Positions 17,660 to 26,778 are shown, numbered from the stretch's first letter. The stretch is 64,000 nucleotides of DNA from Mangrovihabitans endophyticus (GCF_014646155.1 NZ_BMMX01000003.1:1-64000), one strand, 5' to 3'. Program-made: numbers and translations. The notes: generated from the letters alone by a model not told the origin.

Positions 17660-17673
17660 GGGAAGCGCTTTCT
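17660..17673. promoter_or_regulatory. LacI-type operator A, distal GH16 site
   Basis: GGGAAGCGCTTTCT, an almost perfect palindrome around AGCGCT, 144 bases upstream of the GH16 start codon and about 70 bases from the proximal site. Confidence 0.6.
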
Positions 17674-17838
17674 GAAAAGAGTTACCGGCATGTGTCTCCG
17701 GGTCGGCGAGGAATCGCCGCAGGTGGGGGCACGGATGCCTGGACGGGGGCGCGCGGGAAATTTCAAGTTCCGGAACTGCGCCCTGAATATCGGTAATGTA
17801 ACTACCGTACGAAATAAGCGTTTTGTGGATTGCGACGA

Positions 17839-18519
17839 TCAGTCGCGAGGAGACACCTGATGCGCGAGCACCGAGTCCACGAAACGGGTTACCAGGCGCG
17901 TCCAGAACAACGGACGCCGCAGCAACGCGTGGGTCTCACCGCGCACGCCGACGTATGACGCGCCGGTGCGCGCCGCGTACGCCTCCGACGCGCGAGGATC
18001 GGTCACCCGGTCGCCGTCACCATGCGCGATCACCACGGCAGCGGCCGTTTCCGGGCGCGGCTCACCGACCTCCACCCACGGCGCCAGCGCGCAGACCCCC
18101 ACCACGTCCGGTTCGCCCGCCAGACGCAACGCCACCCGGCCGCCCATCGAGTGCCCGACCAGAACGATGCGGGCACCCGGGTGCCGGCGCCGCGCCTCGG
18201 CAAGAGCCCATCGGGCATCCACCACCGGGTCGCGGCGCGGTTCGTTCCACCCGCGCACCCGGTTGCGCAGTAGCCAAACGGCCGTCGCGCGGCCACGGGT
18301 CGACCGGGTCAGCGCCCAGGCGAACGGGACCATCCGCAGGTAGGCCGCGCCGCGCGGGGCCGGCTGCGAGCCGTGGGCCCGACCGCCGTGCAGGAGCAGG
18401 ACGACCGTACGCGCATCCGTGCGGGCGCCCCGCACGGACAGCCGCGGGCGCGGAGGGGACTGGTTCGGCGCTGACATACCGGAAATTCGGCGCCGTCGCC
18501 GCATCGGACTGTCGCGCAT
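17839..18519 (-). CDS. Alpha/beta hydrolase
   Basis: A cytoplasmic alpha/beta-hydrolase-fold protein of about 226 residues. The oxyanion strand is VVLLLHGG, the nucleophile elbow GHSMGG (Ser), the acid lies in AHGDGDRVTDP and the histidine in GETHALL, so the catalytic triad is complete. It is shorter than many esterases and lacks a signal peptide. The start is uncertain: ATG 18519 has GGGAGGG only 3 bases away, and ATG 18477 lacks a ribosome binding site. The natural substrate is unknown. It is divergent from the lipid-modification cassette at 18599. Confidence 0.82.
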   Translation of the reverse strand: MRDSPMRRRRRISGMSAPNQSPPRPRLSVRGARTDARTVVLLLHGGRAHGSQPAPRGAAYLRMVPFAWALTRSTRGRATAVWLLRNRVRGWNEPRRDPVVDARWALAEARRRHPGARIVLVGHSMGGRVALRLAGEPDVVGVCALAPWVEVGEPRPETAAAVVIAHGDGDRVTDPRASEAYAARTGASYVGVRGETHALLRRPLFWTRLVTRFVDSVLAHQVSPRD

Positions 18520-18598
18520 CACCCTCCCATCCGCGCCATGGCGGGCGCCGAATCGTCTCCTGAGATCAACACTTACTTCGTCCGCCTGGGGGATGCAC

Positions 18599-19858
18599 AT
18601 GAGATCCGTGGCCGTCATCGGCGCCGGCGTGTCCGGGCTGACCGCCGCCTATGTGCTGCGCGACACCTGCGCGGTGACCCTGTACGAGGCCGACGACCGC
18701 CTCGGTGGGCACGCGCACACCCACGATGTGGCCGACGGGCCCGCCTCGGTCGCGGTCGACTCCGGGTTCATCGTGCACAACGACCGGACCTATCCGTTGC
18801 TGCGCCGGCTCTTCGCCGAACTGGGCGTGCCCACCCAGGCGACCGAGATGAGCATGTCGGTGCGCTGCGACGGCTGCGGTCTGGAGTACGCCGGCGCCAA
18901 GGGGCCGCGCGGTCTGTTCGCCGGGCCGCCCACGCCGCGCTACCTCGCCACCCTCGCGCAGGTGCCGCTGTTCCACCGCCGGGCCCGCCGGCTGCTGGAC
19001 GGCGACGGCACCGGCTACCGCGGCGGGGCGCAGGTGACGCTCGGCGCCTTCCTCGCCGCCGGCGGCTACACCCGGCACTTCGTCCGGCACTTCGTCATCC
19101 CGCTGGTCAGCGCGGTCTGGTCGTGCGGGCCGGAGGTGGTCGCCGACTACCCGGCGCGATACCTGTTCCGGTTCCTCGCCCACCACGGGATGCTCAGCGT
19201 CACCGGCTCGCCCACGTGGCGCACCGTGACCGGCGGCTCGCGCACCTACGTCGAGCTGCTCGCCAAGCAGCTCGCCACGGTCCGCCCGGCCACGCCGGTG
19301 CGCTCGCTCACCCGGACGTCGCGCGGTGTGTCGGTGCGTGACGACGCCGACGGCGTCCGCGACTTCGACGCGGTCGTCGTCGCCACCCACGCCGACCAGG
19401 CGCTGCGCCTGCTCACCGACCCCACCGAGCGGGAGCGCCGGGTGCTCGGGGCGTTCGGCTATTCGCGCAACGACACCGTGCTGCACACCGATGACGCGGT
19501 CCTGCCGACGCGCGCCGGGGCGCATGCGAGCTGGAACTACCGGCTCCCCGGGTGCGCGCCCAGCTCCGGGCCGCCTTTGGTCAGCTACGACATGAACCGG
19601 TTGCAGCGGCTGCAGGCTCGCGGCCGGTACCTGGTCACCTTGAACGCCGGCGACCGTGTCCCGGCCGATCGGGTGATCGCCCGGATGCGCTACGACCACC
19701 CCGTCTACACCCCGGAATCGGTGGCCGCCCAGGACGACCTGCCGGGACTCAACGACGGGCGCACCGCGTTCGCCGGCGCGTACCACGGCTGGGGGTTCCA
19801 CGAGGACGGCTGCCGCTCCGGCGTGGCCGCCGCCCGCTCGCTGGGGGTGGCATGGTGA
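18599..19858 (+). CDS. COG2907-type NAD/FAD-binding amine-oxidase-fold oxidoreductase
   Basis: A 419-residue flavoprotein. The N-terminal dinucleotide motif is VAVIGAGVSGLTAAYVL with the acidic residue in LYEADDRLGGH; the C-terminal part (TAFAGAYHGWGFHEDGCRSG) closes the FAD site. Members of this group are linked to fatty-acid modification, and a similar protein (Rv0449c, from memory) heads the SigK locus of Mycobacterium tuberculosis. It is the first gene of a five-gene cassette whose first four genes overlap. The start at 18599 has GGGGGA upstream; ATG 18593 is an alternative. The reaction is not known; unsaturation or oxidation of a methylated or cyclopropanated acyl chain is plausible. 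Confidence 0.88.
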   Translation: MRSVAVIGAGVSGLTAAYVLRDTCAVTLYEADDRLGGHAHTHDVADGPASVAVDSGFIVHNDRTYPLLRRLFAELGVPTQATEMSMSVRCDGCGLEYAGAKGPRGLFAGPPTPRYLATLAQVPLFHRRARRLLDGDGTGYRGGAQVTLGAFLAAGGYTRHFVRHFVIPLVSAVWSCGPEVVADYPARYLFRFLAHHGMLSVTGSPTWRTVTGGSRTYVELLAKQLATVRPATPVRSLTRTSRGVSVRDDADGVRDFDAVVVATHADQALRLLTDPTERERRVLGAFGYSRNDTVLHTDDAVLPTRAGAHASWNYRLPGCAPSSGPPLVSYDMNRLQRLQARGRYLVTLNAGDRVPADRVIARMRYDHPVYTPESVAAQDDLPGLNDGRTAFAGAYHGWGFHEDGCRSGVAAARSLGVAW

Positions 19859-20547
19859 CCCCGCAGATCTTCGACTGCGAGGTGCGGCATGTGCGCACCG
19901 CGCCGCTGCGGCACGCCTTCGCCTATCGCACCTATCAGTGGCTCGTCGACCTGGACCATCTGCCGCGGCGCCGGTGGCTGGCCTCCTTCCAGGCCCGCGA
20001 TCATCTCGGCGACCCGCGCCGGTCGATCCGGGCGAACGTGGAGGCGTACCTGGCCGGGCACGGCATCGATCTGGATGGCGGCCCGATCCGCATGCTCACC
20101 AACGCCCGCGTGCTCGGCCACGTGTTCAACCCGCTGAGCGTCTTCTGGTGCCACCACGCCGACGGCCGCCTGGCCGCGGTCGTCGCCGAGGTGCACAACA
20201 CGTACGGCGGCCGGCACTGTTACCTGCTGCGGCCGGGCCAGGAGCGCACCGACAAGACGTTCTATGTCTCGCCCTTCTTCGCGGTCGACGGGTCGTACCG
20301 GCTCAGCCTGCCCGAACCCGGACCCGGACGGCCGCTGGCGCTCACCGTCGCGCTGGACCAGAACGGTCACCGTCCGTTCGTGGCCACGCTGCGCGGCGCG
20401 GGACGGCCGGCCACCACCCACAGCCTGCTGGCCGCCGCGGTGCGTCACCCGCTGGTGACGCTCGCGGTGTCCGCTCGCATCAAGATCCAGGGCATTCGCC
20501 TGTACGCCCGCGGGCTGCCCGTCCATCCTCGGGAGGTCCACTCGTGA
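19852..20547 (+). CDS. DUF1365 protein of the lipid cassette
   Basis: A 231-residue protein of family DUF1365. Conserved segments are RHAFAYRTYQWLVDLDHLPR, LTNARVLGHVFNPLSVFWCH, EVHNTYGGRHCYLL and KTFYVSPFF. The family is nearly always next to a COG2907 flavoprotein and a cyclopropane-synthase-like methyltransferase, as here; its biochemical role is unknown to me. The ATG overlaps the end of the previous gene by 7 bases, and GGGGGTGG precedes it. Its gene ends with a GTGA overlap into the methyltransferase gene, so the three are translated together. Confidence 0.88.
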   Translation: MVTPQIFDCEVRHVRTAPLRHAFAYRTYQWLVDLDHLPRRRWLASFQARDHLGDPRRSIRANVEAYLAGHGIDLDGGPIRMLTNARVLGHVFNPLSVFWCHHADGRLAAVVAEVHNTYGGRHCYLLRPGQERTDKTFYVSPFFAVDGSYRLSLPEPGPGRPLALTVALDQNGHRPFVATLRGAGRPATTHSLLAAAVRHPLVTLAVSARIKIQGIRLYARGLPVHPREVHS

Positions 20548-21782
20548 CTGACGTGCTCGTGCCCGCCGCCGGAATCGACCCGCAGCGCTGGCCCGGCGTC
20601 GCGGCCACCCCCGTCTACGGCATGCGTGGCCGGATCGCCGCGGCGCTGTTCCGGCGCGCCGCCGCATCGTTGCCGCTGCGCGTGGCGTACCCGGACGGCA
20701 CGGTGACCGGGGAACGCGGGCCGGTGATGCGGCTGCACCGGCCGGAGGCGTTCGCCGCCCGGCTGGGCGACGCCGGACTGATCGGCTTCGGCGAGGCCTA
20801 CCAGGCCGGCGACTGGGACTGCGACGACCTGGTGGCCCTGCTGACCGTGTTCGCGGGCCGGATGGCCACCCTGATCCCGCCCCGCCTGCAATGGCTGCGC
20901 CGCTTTCACGGCCTGCGCGCGCCGCGCTCCGAACGGAACACCCCGCACGGATCGCGGCGCAACATCCAGCGCCACTACGACCTGTCCAACGACCTGTTCG
21001 CGCTGTTCCTGGACGACTCGATGACGTACTCCAGCGCACTGTTCGACGATCCCGCCGAAGACCTGACCGTCGCGCAGCATCGCAAGATCGACCGGCTGCT
21101 GGACGGCGCCCGGGTGCGTGCCGGCAGCCGGGTCCTGGAGATCGGCACCGGCTGGGGAGAGCTCGCGATCCGCGCCGCCCGCCGCGGCGCCGACGTGGTC
21201 AGCGTGACCCTGTCGACCGAGCAGCGCGACCTCGCCCGGCGCCGCGCCGAGCAGGCCGGGGTGGCCGACCGGATCGAGGTGCGGCTGTGCGACTACCGGG
21301 AGATCGAACCGGTGACGCTCGGATTCGACGCCATCGTCAGCGTGGAGATGATCGAGGCGGTCGGCGAGGCGTACTGGCCCGTCTACGCCGACGTGCTGCA
21401 CCGCCACCTGGCACCGGACGGCCGCGTCGCGTTGCAGATGATCACCATGGCGCACGACCGCATGCTTGCCACCCGCGACAGCTACACGTGGATTCACAAG
21501 TACGTGTTCCCCGGCGGGCTGATCCCGTCGGTGCCCGCCGTGCAGGCGGTCGCCGCGCGGGCCGGTCTGACGGTGACCGGCCGGCACGATTTCGGCGCGG
21601 ACTACGCGCGGACCCTGCACCGGTGGCGTGCCGCCTTCCAGGAACGCCGCGACCAGGTCACCGCGCTCGGCTTCGATGCCACCTTCCTGCGCACCTGGAA
21701 TTTCTACCTGGCGTACTGCGAGGCCGGCTTTGCCGCCGGCTACCTCGACGTGTGCCAGCTCACGATGGGACGTACCCGATGA
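20544..21782 (+). CDS. Cyclopropane-fatty-acid-synthase-like SAM methyltransferase 1 (UfaA1-like)
   Basis: A 412-residue member of the cyclopropane/mycolic methyltransferase family, transferring a methyl or methylene group from S-adenosylmethionine to the double bond of an acyl chain in membrane lipid. The SAM motif is VLEIGTGWGELAIRAA; the lead-in NIQRHYDLSNDLFALFLDDS with MTYSSALF, the core SVEMIEAVGEAYWPVYADV and YIHKYVFPGG-type segment (TWIHKYVFPGGLIPS) are characteristic. By order and type it matches Rv0447c (ufaA1) of the mycobacterial SigK locus, proposed to make tuberculostearic acid. The start is GTG in a GTGA overlap, with GGGAGG 7 bases upstream. Whether it makes a cyclopropane or a methyl branch is undecided. 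Confidence 0.9.
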   Translation: MTDVLVPAAGIDPQRWPGVAATPVYGMRGRIAAALFRRAAASLPLRVAYPDGTVTGERGPVMRLHRPEAFAARLGDAGLIGFGEAYQAGDWDCDDLVALLTVFAGRMATLIPPRLQWLRRFHGLRAPRSERNTPHGSRRNIQRHYDLSNDLFALFLDDSMTYSSALFDDPAEDLTVAQHRKIDRLLDGARVRAGSRVLEIGTGWGELAIRAARRGADVVSVTLSTEQRDLARRRAEQAGVADRIEVRLCDYREIEPVTLGFDAIVSVEMIEAVGEAYWPVYADVLHRHLAPDGRVALQMITMAHDRMLATRDSYTWIHKYVFPGGLIPSVPAVQAVAARAGLTVTGRHDFGADYARTLHRWRAAFQERRDQVTALGFDATFLRTWNFYLAYCEAGFAAGYLDVCQLTMGRTR

Positions 21783-23059
21783 CTCTCCTGACCCGACGCC
21801 CGACCGTCGCCGACCGACTGGCCGGCCTCGCCGCCGGGGTGGCCGGCGGTTCGCTACCGGTGCGCCTGCGGGCCTGGGACGGCAGCGAAGCCGGCCCGTC
21901 CGACGGTCCCACCCTGGTGATCCGCGACCGTGCGGCGTTGCGGCGGCTGCTGTGGCACCCCGGCGAGCTGGGCCTCGCCCAGGCCTACATCGCCGGGGAG
22001 ATCGACGTGGAGGGTGACCTCGCCGACGGGCTGCGCCGAGTGTGGCGGCAGGCGCGCGAGCGTGGCCTGACCGGTGCCCGGGTGTCGTGGCCGGACCGGA
22101 TGCGGGCGGTGCGCACCGCCACCGGGCTGGGCGTGCTGGGCCCCCGCCCGGCAGCGCCCTCGGCCCAGGCCAGGCTGGACGGGCAGGTGCACACCAGGGA
22201 ACGGGACCGGGCCGCGATCAGCTACCACTACGACCTGTCCAATGAGTTCTACCAGCTCATCCTGGACCCGGCGATGGCCTACTCGTGCGGCTACTGGACC
22301 GGTACCGGGCCGGAGTACGGGCTGGCCGAGGCGCAACGCGACAAGCTCGATCTGATCTGCCGCAAGCTAGGCCTGGCCCCGGGGATGCGGCTGCTCGACG
22401 TCGGCTGCGGCTGGGGCTCGCTGTCGCTGCACGCCGCCCGGCATTACGGGGTGACCGTCACCGGCGTGACGCTGTCCGCGCGGCAGCGCGCCTTCGCGGT
22501 CGCCCGCGCCGAGCGCGAAGGGTTGTCCGGCGCCGTCGACATCCGGCTGCAGGACTACCGCGACATCGCCGACGGCCCGTACGACGCGGTCGCCTCGGTG
22601 GAGATGGGCGAACACGTCGGCGCGGATCAGTACCCGACCTTCGCCGCGCGGCTGCACGACCTGCTCGCGCCGTGCGGCCGGTTGCTGATCCAGCAGATGT
22701 CGCGCGGCACCGATCAGCCCGGCGGCGGGGCGTTCATCGAGTCCTACGTCGCGCCGGACATGCACATGCGGCCGGTCGGCGAGACCGTGTCCCTGCTCGC
22801 CGCCGCCGGTCTGGAGATCCGCGACGTGCACGCGATGCGCGAGCACTACGTGCGTACCGTCGACGTCTGGGCCCGCACCCTGGAGGAGCGCTGGTCGTCG
22901 GTGGTGGAGCTGGTCGGCGAACCGGTCGCCCGGGTCTGGCGGCTCTACCTCGCCGGCGGCGCCCTCACCTTCGCCGAGGGCCGGATGGGCGTGGACCAGA
23001 TCCTCGCCGTGCGCCGCACCGGTGACGGTGTCAGCGGCATGCCCCCGGTGCGGGTCTGA
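21779..23059 (+). CDS. Cyclopropane-fatty-acid-synthase-like SAM methyltransferase 2
   Basis: A 426-residue paralogue of the preceding gene, joined to it by an ATGA overlap. It has an N-terminal helical domain (LGLAQAYIAGEIDVEGDLAD), the substrate-facing ISYHYDLSNEFYQLILDPAM and SCGYWT segments, the SAM motif LLDVGCGWGSLSLHAA, and SVEMGEHVGADQYPTFAARL. It ends with YLAGGALTFAEGRMGVDQIL, typical of this branch. Two such enzymes in one operon suggest two positions or two steps on the acyl chain, or different lipid substrates. The compared mycobacterial locus, as I recall it, has only one. Confidence 0.9.
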   Translation: MTLLTRRPTVADRLAGLAAGVAGGSLPVRLRAWDGSEAGPSDGPTLVIRDRAALRRLLWHPGELGLAQAYIAGEIDVEGDLADGLRRVWRQARERGLTGARVSWPDRMRAVRTATGLGVLGPRPAAPSAQARLDGQVHTRERDRAAISYHYDLSNEFYQLILDPAMAYSCGYWTGTGPEYGLAEAQRDKLDLICRKLGLAPGMRLLDVGCGWGSLSLHAARHYGVTVTGVTLSARQRAFAVARAEREGLSGAVDIRLQDYRDIADGPYDAVASVEMGEHVGADQYPTFAARLHDLLAPCGRLLIQQMSRGTDQPGGGAFIESYVAPDMHMRPVGETVSLLAAAGLEIRDVHAMREHYVRTVDVWARTLEERWSSVVELVGEPVARVWRLYLAGGALTFAEGRMGVDQILAVRRTGDGVSGMPPVRV

Positions 23060-23086
23060 CGGGTCCGGGTCTGAGGAGGGAGTCCG

Positions 23087-23857
23087 ATGACGGTCCTGCT
23101 GATCGGCACCGCCGTGGCCGCGCTCGCGGTGATGCTCGCCGCCTTCGCGGTGGGCCGCGCCCGCGGCCGGCACGACGGTGTCGACGTGGCCTGGGGCGCC
23201 GGCTTCGCCGTGGTCGCCGCCGTCGGCGCGGTGCTGACCGCCGGGCACGGCGACCCCGGCATGCGCGTGCTGGCCACCGCGCTGACCGTGGTGTGGGGGC
23301 TGCGGCTGTCCGTGCACATCCTGCTGCGTCAGCGCGGGCACCCGGAGGACCGCCGATACGTCGACCTGCTGGCCGGCGCGCCCGGCAACCGGGACCGGTA
23401 CGCGCTGCGCAAGGTGTACCTGACCCAGGCGGCGGTGCTGTGGTTCGTCTCGCTGCCGGTGCAGGCCGCCCAGTATGCGTCCGACCTGTCGCCGTGGGCT
23501 CTGGCCGGGGTCGCCGTCTGGCTGGTGGGCATGGTGTTCGAGACGGTCGGGGATGCCCAGTTGGCCCGGTTCCGCGCACGGGGCGGCGGCGGTGTGCTGC
23601 GCACCGGGCTGTGGCGGTACACCCGGCACCCGAACTACTTCGGCGACGCCTGCGTCTGGTGGGGGCTGTTCGCGCTGGCCGCGCTCGACCCGGCCGGGTG
23701 GCTCACGCTGCTCTCCCCGGTGCTGATGACCTATCTGCTCGCCCGGGGCACCGGGAAGCCGTTGATGGAGAAGCACATGGGGCAGCGGCCCGGCTACGCC
23801 GACTACGTGGCCCGGACCAGCGGGTTCGTGCCGTTGCCGCCGAAGCGCTCGCGCTGA
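23087..23857 (+). CDS. DUF1295 membrane protein (steroid 5-alpha-reductase-like fold)
   Basis: A 256-residue polytopic membrane protein with about six helices, family DUF1295. The C-terminal signature GLWRYTRHPNYFGDACVWWG and the LARGTGKPLMEKHMGQRPGY tail match the isoprenylcysteine methyltransferase/steroid 5-alpha-reductase fold, which binds NADPH or SAM near the membrane face. It closes the lipid cassette, 27 bases after the second methyltransferase, with GAGGGAG before the ATG. In mycobacteria the counterpart is Rv0446c, just upstream of sigK; no sigma factor gene follows here. A role in reducing a lipid double bond is inferred from fold and context. Confidence 0.88.
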   Translation: MTVLLIGTAVAALAVMLAAFAVGRARGRHDGVDVAWGAGFAVVAAVGAVLTAGHGDPGMRVLATALTVVWGLRLSVHILLRQRGHPEDRRYVDLLAGAPGNRDRYALRKVYLTQAAVLWFVSLPVQAAQYASDLSPWALAGVAVWLVGMVFETVGDAQLARFRARGGGGVLRTGLWRYTRHPNYFGDACVWWGLFALAALDPAGWLTLLSPVLMTYLLARGTGKPLMEKHMGQRPGYADYVARTSGFVPLPPKRSR

Positions 23858-23864
23858 GCGCCGG

Positions 23865-26639
23865 TCATCCGGTTACCGCTGGGCTGGCCGCGGCGGACTC
23901 CAGCAACAGCCGCCCGGCCTGCGCCGCGGGCAGCGGCCGGGAGAAATAGAAGCCCTGCGCCTGGTTGCATCCCATGACCCGCAGGGCGGCCAGTTGCCCG
24001 TATTCCTCGACGCCTTCGGCGACGGTGGACAGGCCCAGGCTCTGTCCGAGCTGGACGATGGTGTGCGCCAGCGCGGAGTCGTCGCCGGGCGTGCCGAGCC
24101 GCTCCACGAACGCACGGTCGATCTTGATGATGTCCACCGGGAACCGCCGCAGGTAGGCCAGCGACGAATAGCCGGTGCCGAAGTCGTCGATCGCCAGCCG
24201 CAGGCCGAGCGCCTTCAGCCGGACCAGCGCGGCCAGATTCTCCGCGCTGTCGCTCATCAGCACGCTCTCGGTCATCTCCAGGCACAGCCGGCTGGCCGGC
24301 ATGCCCGTCTCGGCGAGCACCTCGCCCACCATGCCGGGCAGGTCGCCGCGGTCGAACTGGCGCACCGAGACGTTCACCGCCATGGTGAACGGCTGCTCGG
24401 CGCCCTGTGCGCGCCAGGCCATCGCCTGCCGGCACGCCTCGGTCAGCGCCCACCGGCCCAGCGGCACGATCAGGCCGCTCGCCTCGGCGATCGGGATGAA
24501 GTCCTGCGGCGGCACCACGCCGCGGGTGGGATGCCGCCACCGGATCAGCGCCTCGAACCCGGTCACCGCCGAGTCGGGCAGCGACACCGTGGGCTGGTAG
24601 TGCATCTCGAACTCGCCGCGTTCCAGCGCCAGCCGCAGGTCCGCCTCCAACTCCAGGCGGTTCACCAGGCCGGCCAGCATCTGCGGGTGGAAGTCCGTGT
24701 AACGGCCGCCGCCCGCCGCCTTGGCCCGGTACATGGCCAGGTCGGCGTTGCGCATCAACTGCTCGGCGCCCTCGGCGTCGGCGCCGGAGTCCGCGTCGGA
24801 CAACCACATCGCGGCGGCGATGCCGATGCTGGCCGGTACGTGCACGTCCCGGCCGCCCAGCGGGAACGGCCGTTCCAGCGCCGTGACGATGCGCCGCGCC
24901 ACGGCCTGCGGATCGACGCTGCGCAACGGCGCCGGGACCAGCACCGCGAACTCGTCCCCGCCGAACCGGGCCACCAGGTCGCCGGCCCGGACCGCCGCGC
25001 GCAGCCGGTCCGCGACCTGCACCAGCAACTGGTCGCCGGCCAGGTGACCGAGGCTGTCGTTGACCTCCTTGAAGCCGTCCAGGTCCAGGAACAACACCGT
25101 GACGTCGTCGTCCGGCCCGAGACCGTGCAGCGCCTCGGCCGTACGCTCGACGAAGCGGGCCCGGTTCGCGAGCTGCGTCAGCCCGTCGTGGTACGCCTCG
25201 TGCACCAGCCGTTCCTGCAGGGTCTTGCGCTCGCTGACGTCTCGCGTGTTGAGCACCAGACCGCCGACGTTCGGGTCGGACAACTGGTTGGTGATCGTCA
25301 CCTCTGCCTGCCGCCACGAGCCGTCGCCGTGCCGCACCAGCGCCTCCACCACCGTGCTCGCATGCGGCGTGGCGGCGAGCTCGACCATCGCCCCGGAGAG
25401 CCGGTGTGCGCTGTCGGCATCCAGGAAGCCGTTCATGTGCTGCCCGACCACGTCCGGCGCGTGATATCCGAACACCCGCTTGATCGACTCGCTCTGATAG
25501 AGCACGTAGCCGTCCCGCCCGACCACCGTCACCACGTCGGTGCTCTGCTGCACCAGGGCGTGAAACCGGCGCTCGCTGGCGGACAGTTCGGCCGTGCGGT
25601 CGGCGACGCGGGCCTCCAGCCCTCGGGTGAGATCGCGGTTCTCCAGCAGGGTGAGCAGTTGGCGGCCGACGATCAGCAGGATCAGCACCGACCGGCTGGC
25701 GGTGACGAACGTGCTCGACTGCTCGTTGCGGGCCAGCCACACCATGCTGGTGCCGAGGGCGCCGACCACCGCCACGTACGGCAACAACACACCGATCGGC
25801 CGGCTCTCCGGTGCGCGCGTGCCGGACTGCCGTTCCGCCGTGCCGGTCGTGCGCGGCGACCGGGCCGCCAGCAGGATCAGTGCGAAGCCGGCGAACCAGC
25901 CGACGTCCGTCCCGCCGCCGGATTCGTATGCGCCGGTCAGCGTGAGGTACGCGTATCCCATGTCGGACAGCGCGAAGGCGATCGCGCCGGTCGCGACAAG
26001 CACCAGCGGGACGCGGGCGTGACCGTGCCGGCGATGCCGGGCCAGCATGTAGGCGACAAGGGTCAGGATCACCACGTCGCCGAGCGGGTAGGCCAGGCTG
26101 ATGGCCAGGGCCAGCGAGGTGTCCGCACCCGCCTCGATCAGCGGGCCGAACACGAAGATCCACGCCACCAGCATCAGCGAGACCGCGATCATCAGGCCGT
26201 CCAGCAGGCTGCGCACCAGCACCGCCGGGCGCTGCCGGGTGCCGGAGACGATCAGTAGCCCGGTCGGCGTCAGCAGGACCATGCCGAGGTAGCCCACGTC
26301 CGCCACCGACGGGAACGGCACCTGCACGCCGCGCACCGACTCCAGGTACCACCAGCAGACGCCGCCCAGCCCCCAGGCCAGCACGCCCAGCCCGAGGAAG
26401 GTCCAGCCCAGGCCGATGCGGCCACGGATCGTGCGGGCGCGCCCGAGGCAGGCGACGGCCGCCGCCAGGGGAGCCAGTGCCAGGCCGACGTTGGACACGG
26501 TCTGCGTCACCCGGGGCCCGCCCAGGCCGAGGCTCAGGACGACCGCGAACGAGCCGGTGACCGCCGCGACGGCCAGACACCACAGCACCCACGCGCGCGG
26601 GCGGCGCGGCACTCGGCGCGATCGGGCCATCACGGTCAT
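23865..26639 (-). CDS. Membrane GGDEF-EAL protein with PAS domain (c-di-GMP turnover)
   Basis: A protein of about 924 residues. The N-terminal third has eight or so membrane helices, followed by a coiled segment, a PAS domain (about 355-460; FHALVQQSTDVVTVVGRDGY), a GGDEF domain (about 495-665) and an EAL domain (about 685-920). The diguanylate cyclase signature ARFGGDEFAVL is intact. The EAL domain keeps FEALIRW, MAVNVSVRQF, LEMTES, IDDFGTGYSSL, IKIDRAF and AEGVEE, so phosphodiesterase activity should be possible too. The start is uncertain: ATG 26639 is given, while ATG 26630 lies 9 bases after GAGGG. The gene converges on the lipid cassette with a gap of only 7 bases. Signal and targets are unknown. 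Confidence 0.93.
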   Translation of the reverse strand: MTVMARSRRVPRRPRAWVLWCLAVAAVTGSFAVVLSLGLGGPRVTQTVSNVGLALAPLAAAVACLGRARTIRGRIGLGWTFLGLGVLAWGLGGVCWWYLESVRGVQVPFPSVADVGYLGMVLLTPTGLLIVSGTRQRPAVLVRSLLDGLMIAVSLMLVAWIFVFGPLIEAGADTSLALAISLAYPLGDVVILTLVAYMLARHRRHGHARVPLVLVATGAIAFALSDMGYAYLTLTGAYESGGGTDVGWFAGFALILLAARSPRTTGTAERQSGTRAPESRPIGVLLPYVAVVGALGTSMVWLARNEQSSTFVTASRSVLILLIVGRQLLTLLENRDLTRGLEARVADRTAELSASERRFHALVQQSTDVVTVVGRDGYVLYQSESIKRVFGYHAPDVVGQHMNGFLDADSAHRLSGAMVELAATPHASTVVEALVRHGDGSWRQAEVTITNQLSDPNVGGLVLNTRDVSERKTLQERLVHEAYHDGLTQLANRARFVERTAEALHGLGPDDDVTVLFLDLDGFKEVNDSLGHLAGDQLLVQVADRLRAAVRAGDLVARFGGDEFAVLVPAPLRSVDPQAVARRIVTALERPFPLGGRDVHVPASIGIAAAMWLSDADSGADAEGAEQLMRNADLAMYRAKAAGGGRYTDFHPQMLAGLVNRLELEADLRLALERGEFEMHYQPTVSLPDSAVTGFEALIRWRHPTRGVVPPQDFIPIAEASGLIVPLGRWALTEACRQAMAWRAQGAEQPFTMAVNVSVRQFDRGDLPGMVGEVLAETGMPASRLCLEMTESVLMSDSAENLAALVRLKALGLRLAIDDFGTGYSSLAYLRRFPVDIIKIDRAFVERLGTPGDDSALAHTIVQLGQSLGLSTVAEGVEEYGQLAALRVMGCNQAQGFYFSRPLPAAQAGRLLLESAAASPAVTG

Positions 26640-26743
26640 CCCTCGTCCGGTCGGCCGCCTCGGGTAGGGCAGCGTACGGATGTGATCGGTCGGCGGGCGG
26701 CCCGGTTGAGGATTCCCCCGGGAGCGGACGGCCGCGCGACGCA

Positions 26744-26749
26744 TTGACT
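26744..26749 (+). promoter_or_regulatory. Candidate -35 hexamer for the first GH92 gene
   Basis: TTGACT lies about 15 bases upstream of the operator-B palindrome, so a -10 element would fall inside the operator (26765-26778). No good -10 match is visible. A repressor bound there would exclude RNA polymerase. Confidence 0.3.
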
Positions 26750-26764
26750 TGTGTCACTGGCATG

Positions 26765-26778
26765 TGACAACGTTGTCA
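26765..26778. promoter_or_regulatory. LacI-type operator B upstream of the first GH92 gene
   Basis: TGACAACGTTGTCA, a perfect 14-base palindrome (16 with flanking G/C), 36 bases before the GH92 start codon. It closely matches the sites before the second GH92 gene, the sugar ABC importer and the LacI gene at 58320. Confidence 0.7.

Larger units (their letters stand above)
17517..17838. promoter_or_regulatory. GH16 upstream control region
   Basis: 322 bases without a gene between the GH16 start and the stop of the hydrolase gene. It contains the GH16 ribosome binding site (near 17528-17533) and two operator-A sites about 70 bases apart. Two sites at this distance would allow DNA looping or cover both promoter and start. 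No sigma-70-type promoter could be placed with confidence. Confidence 0.5.
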
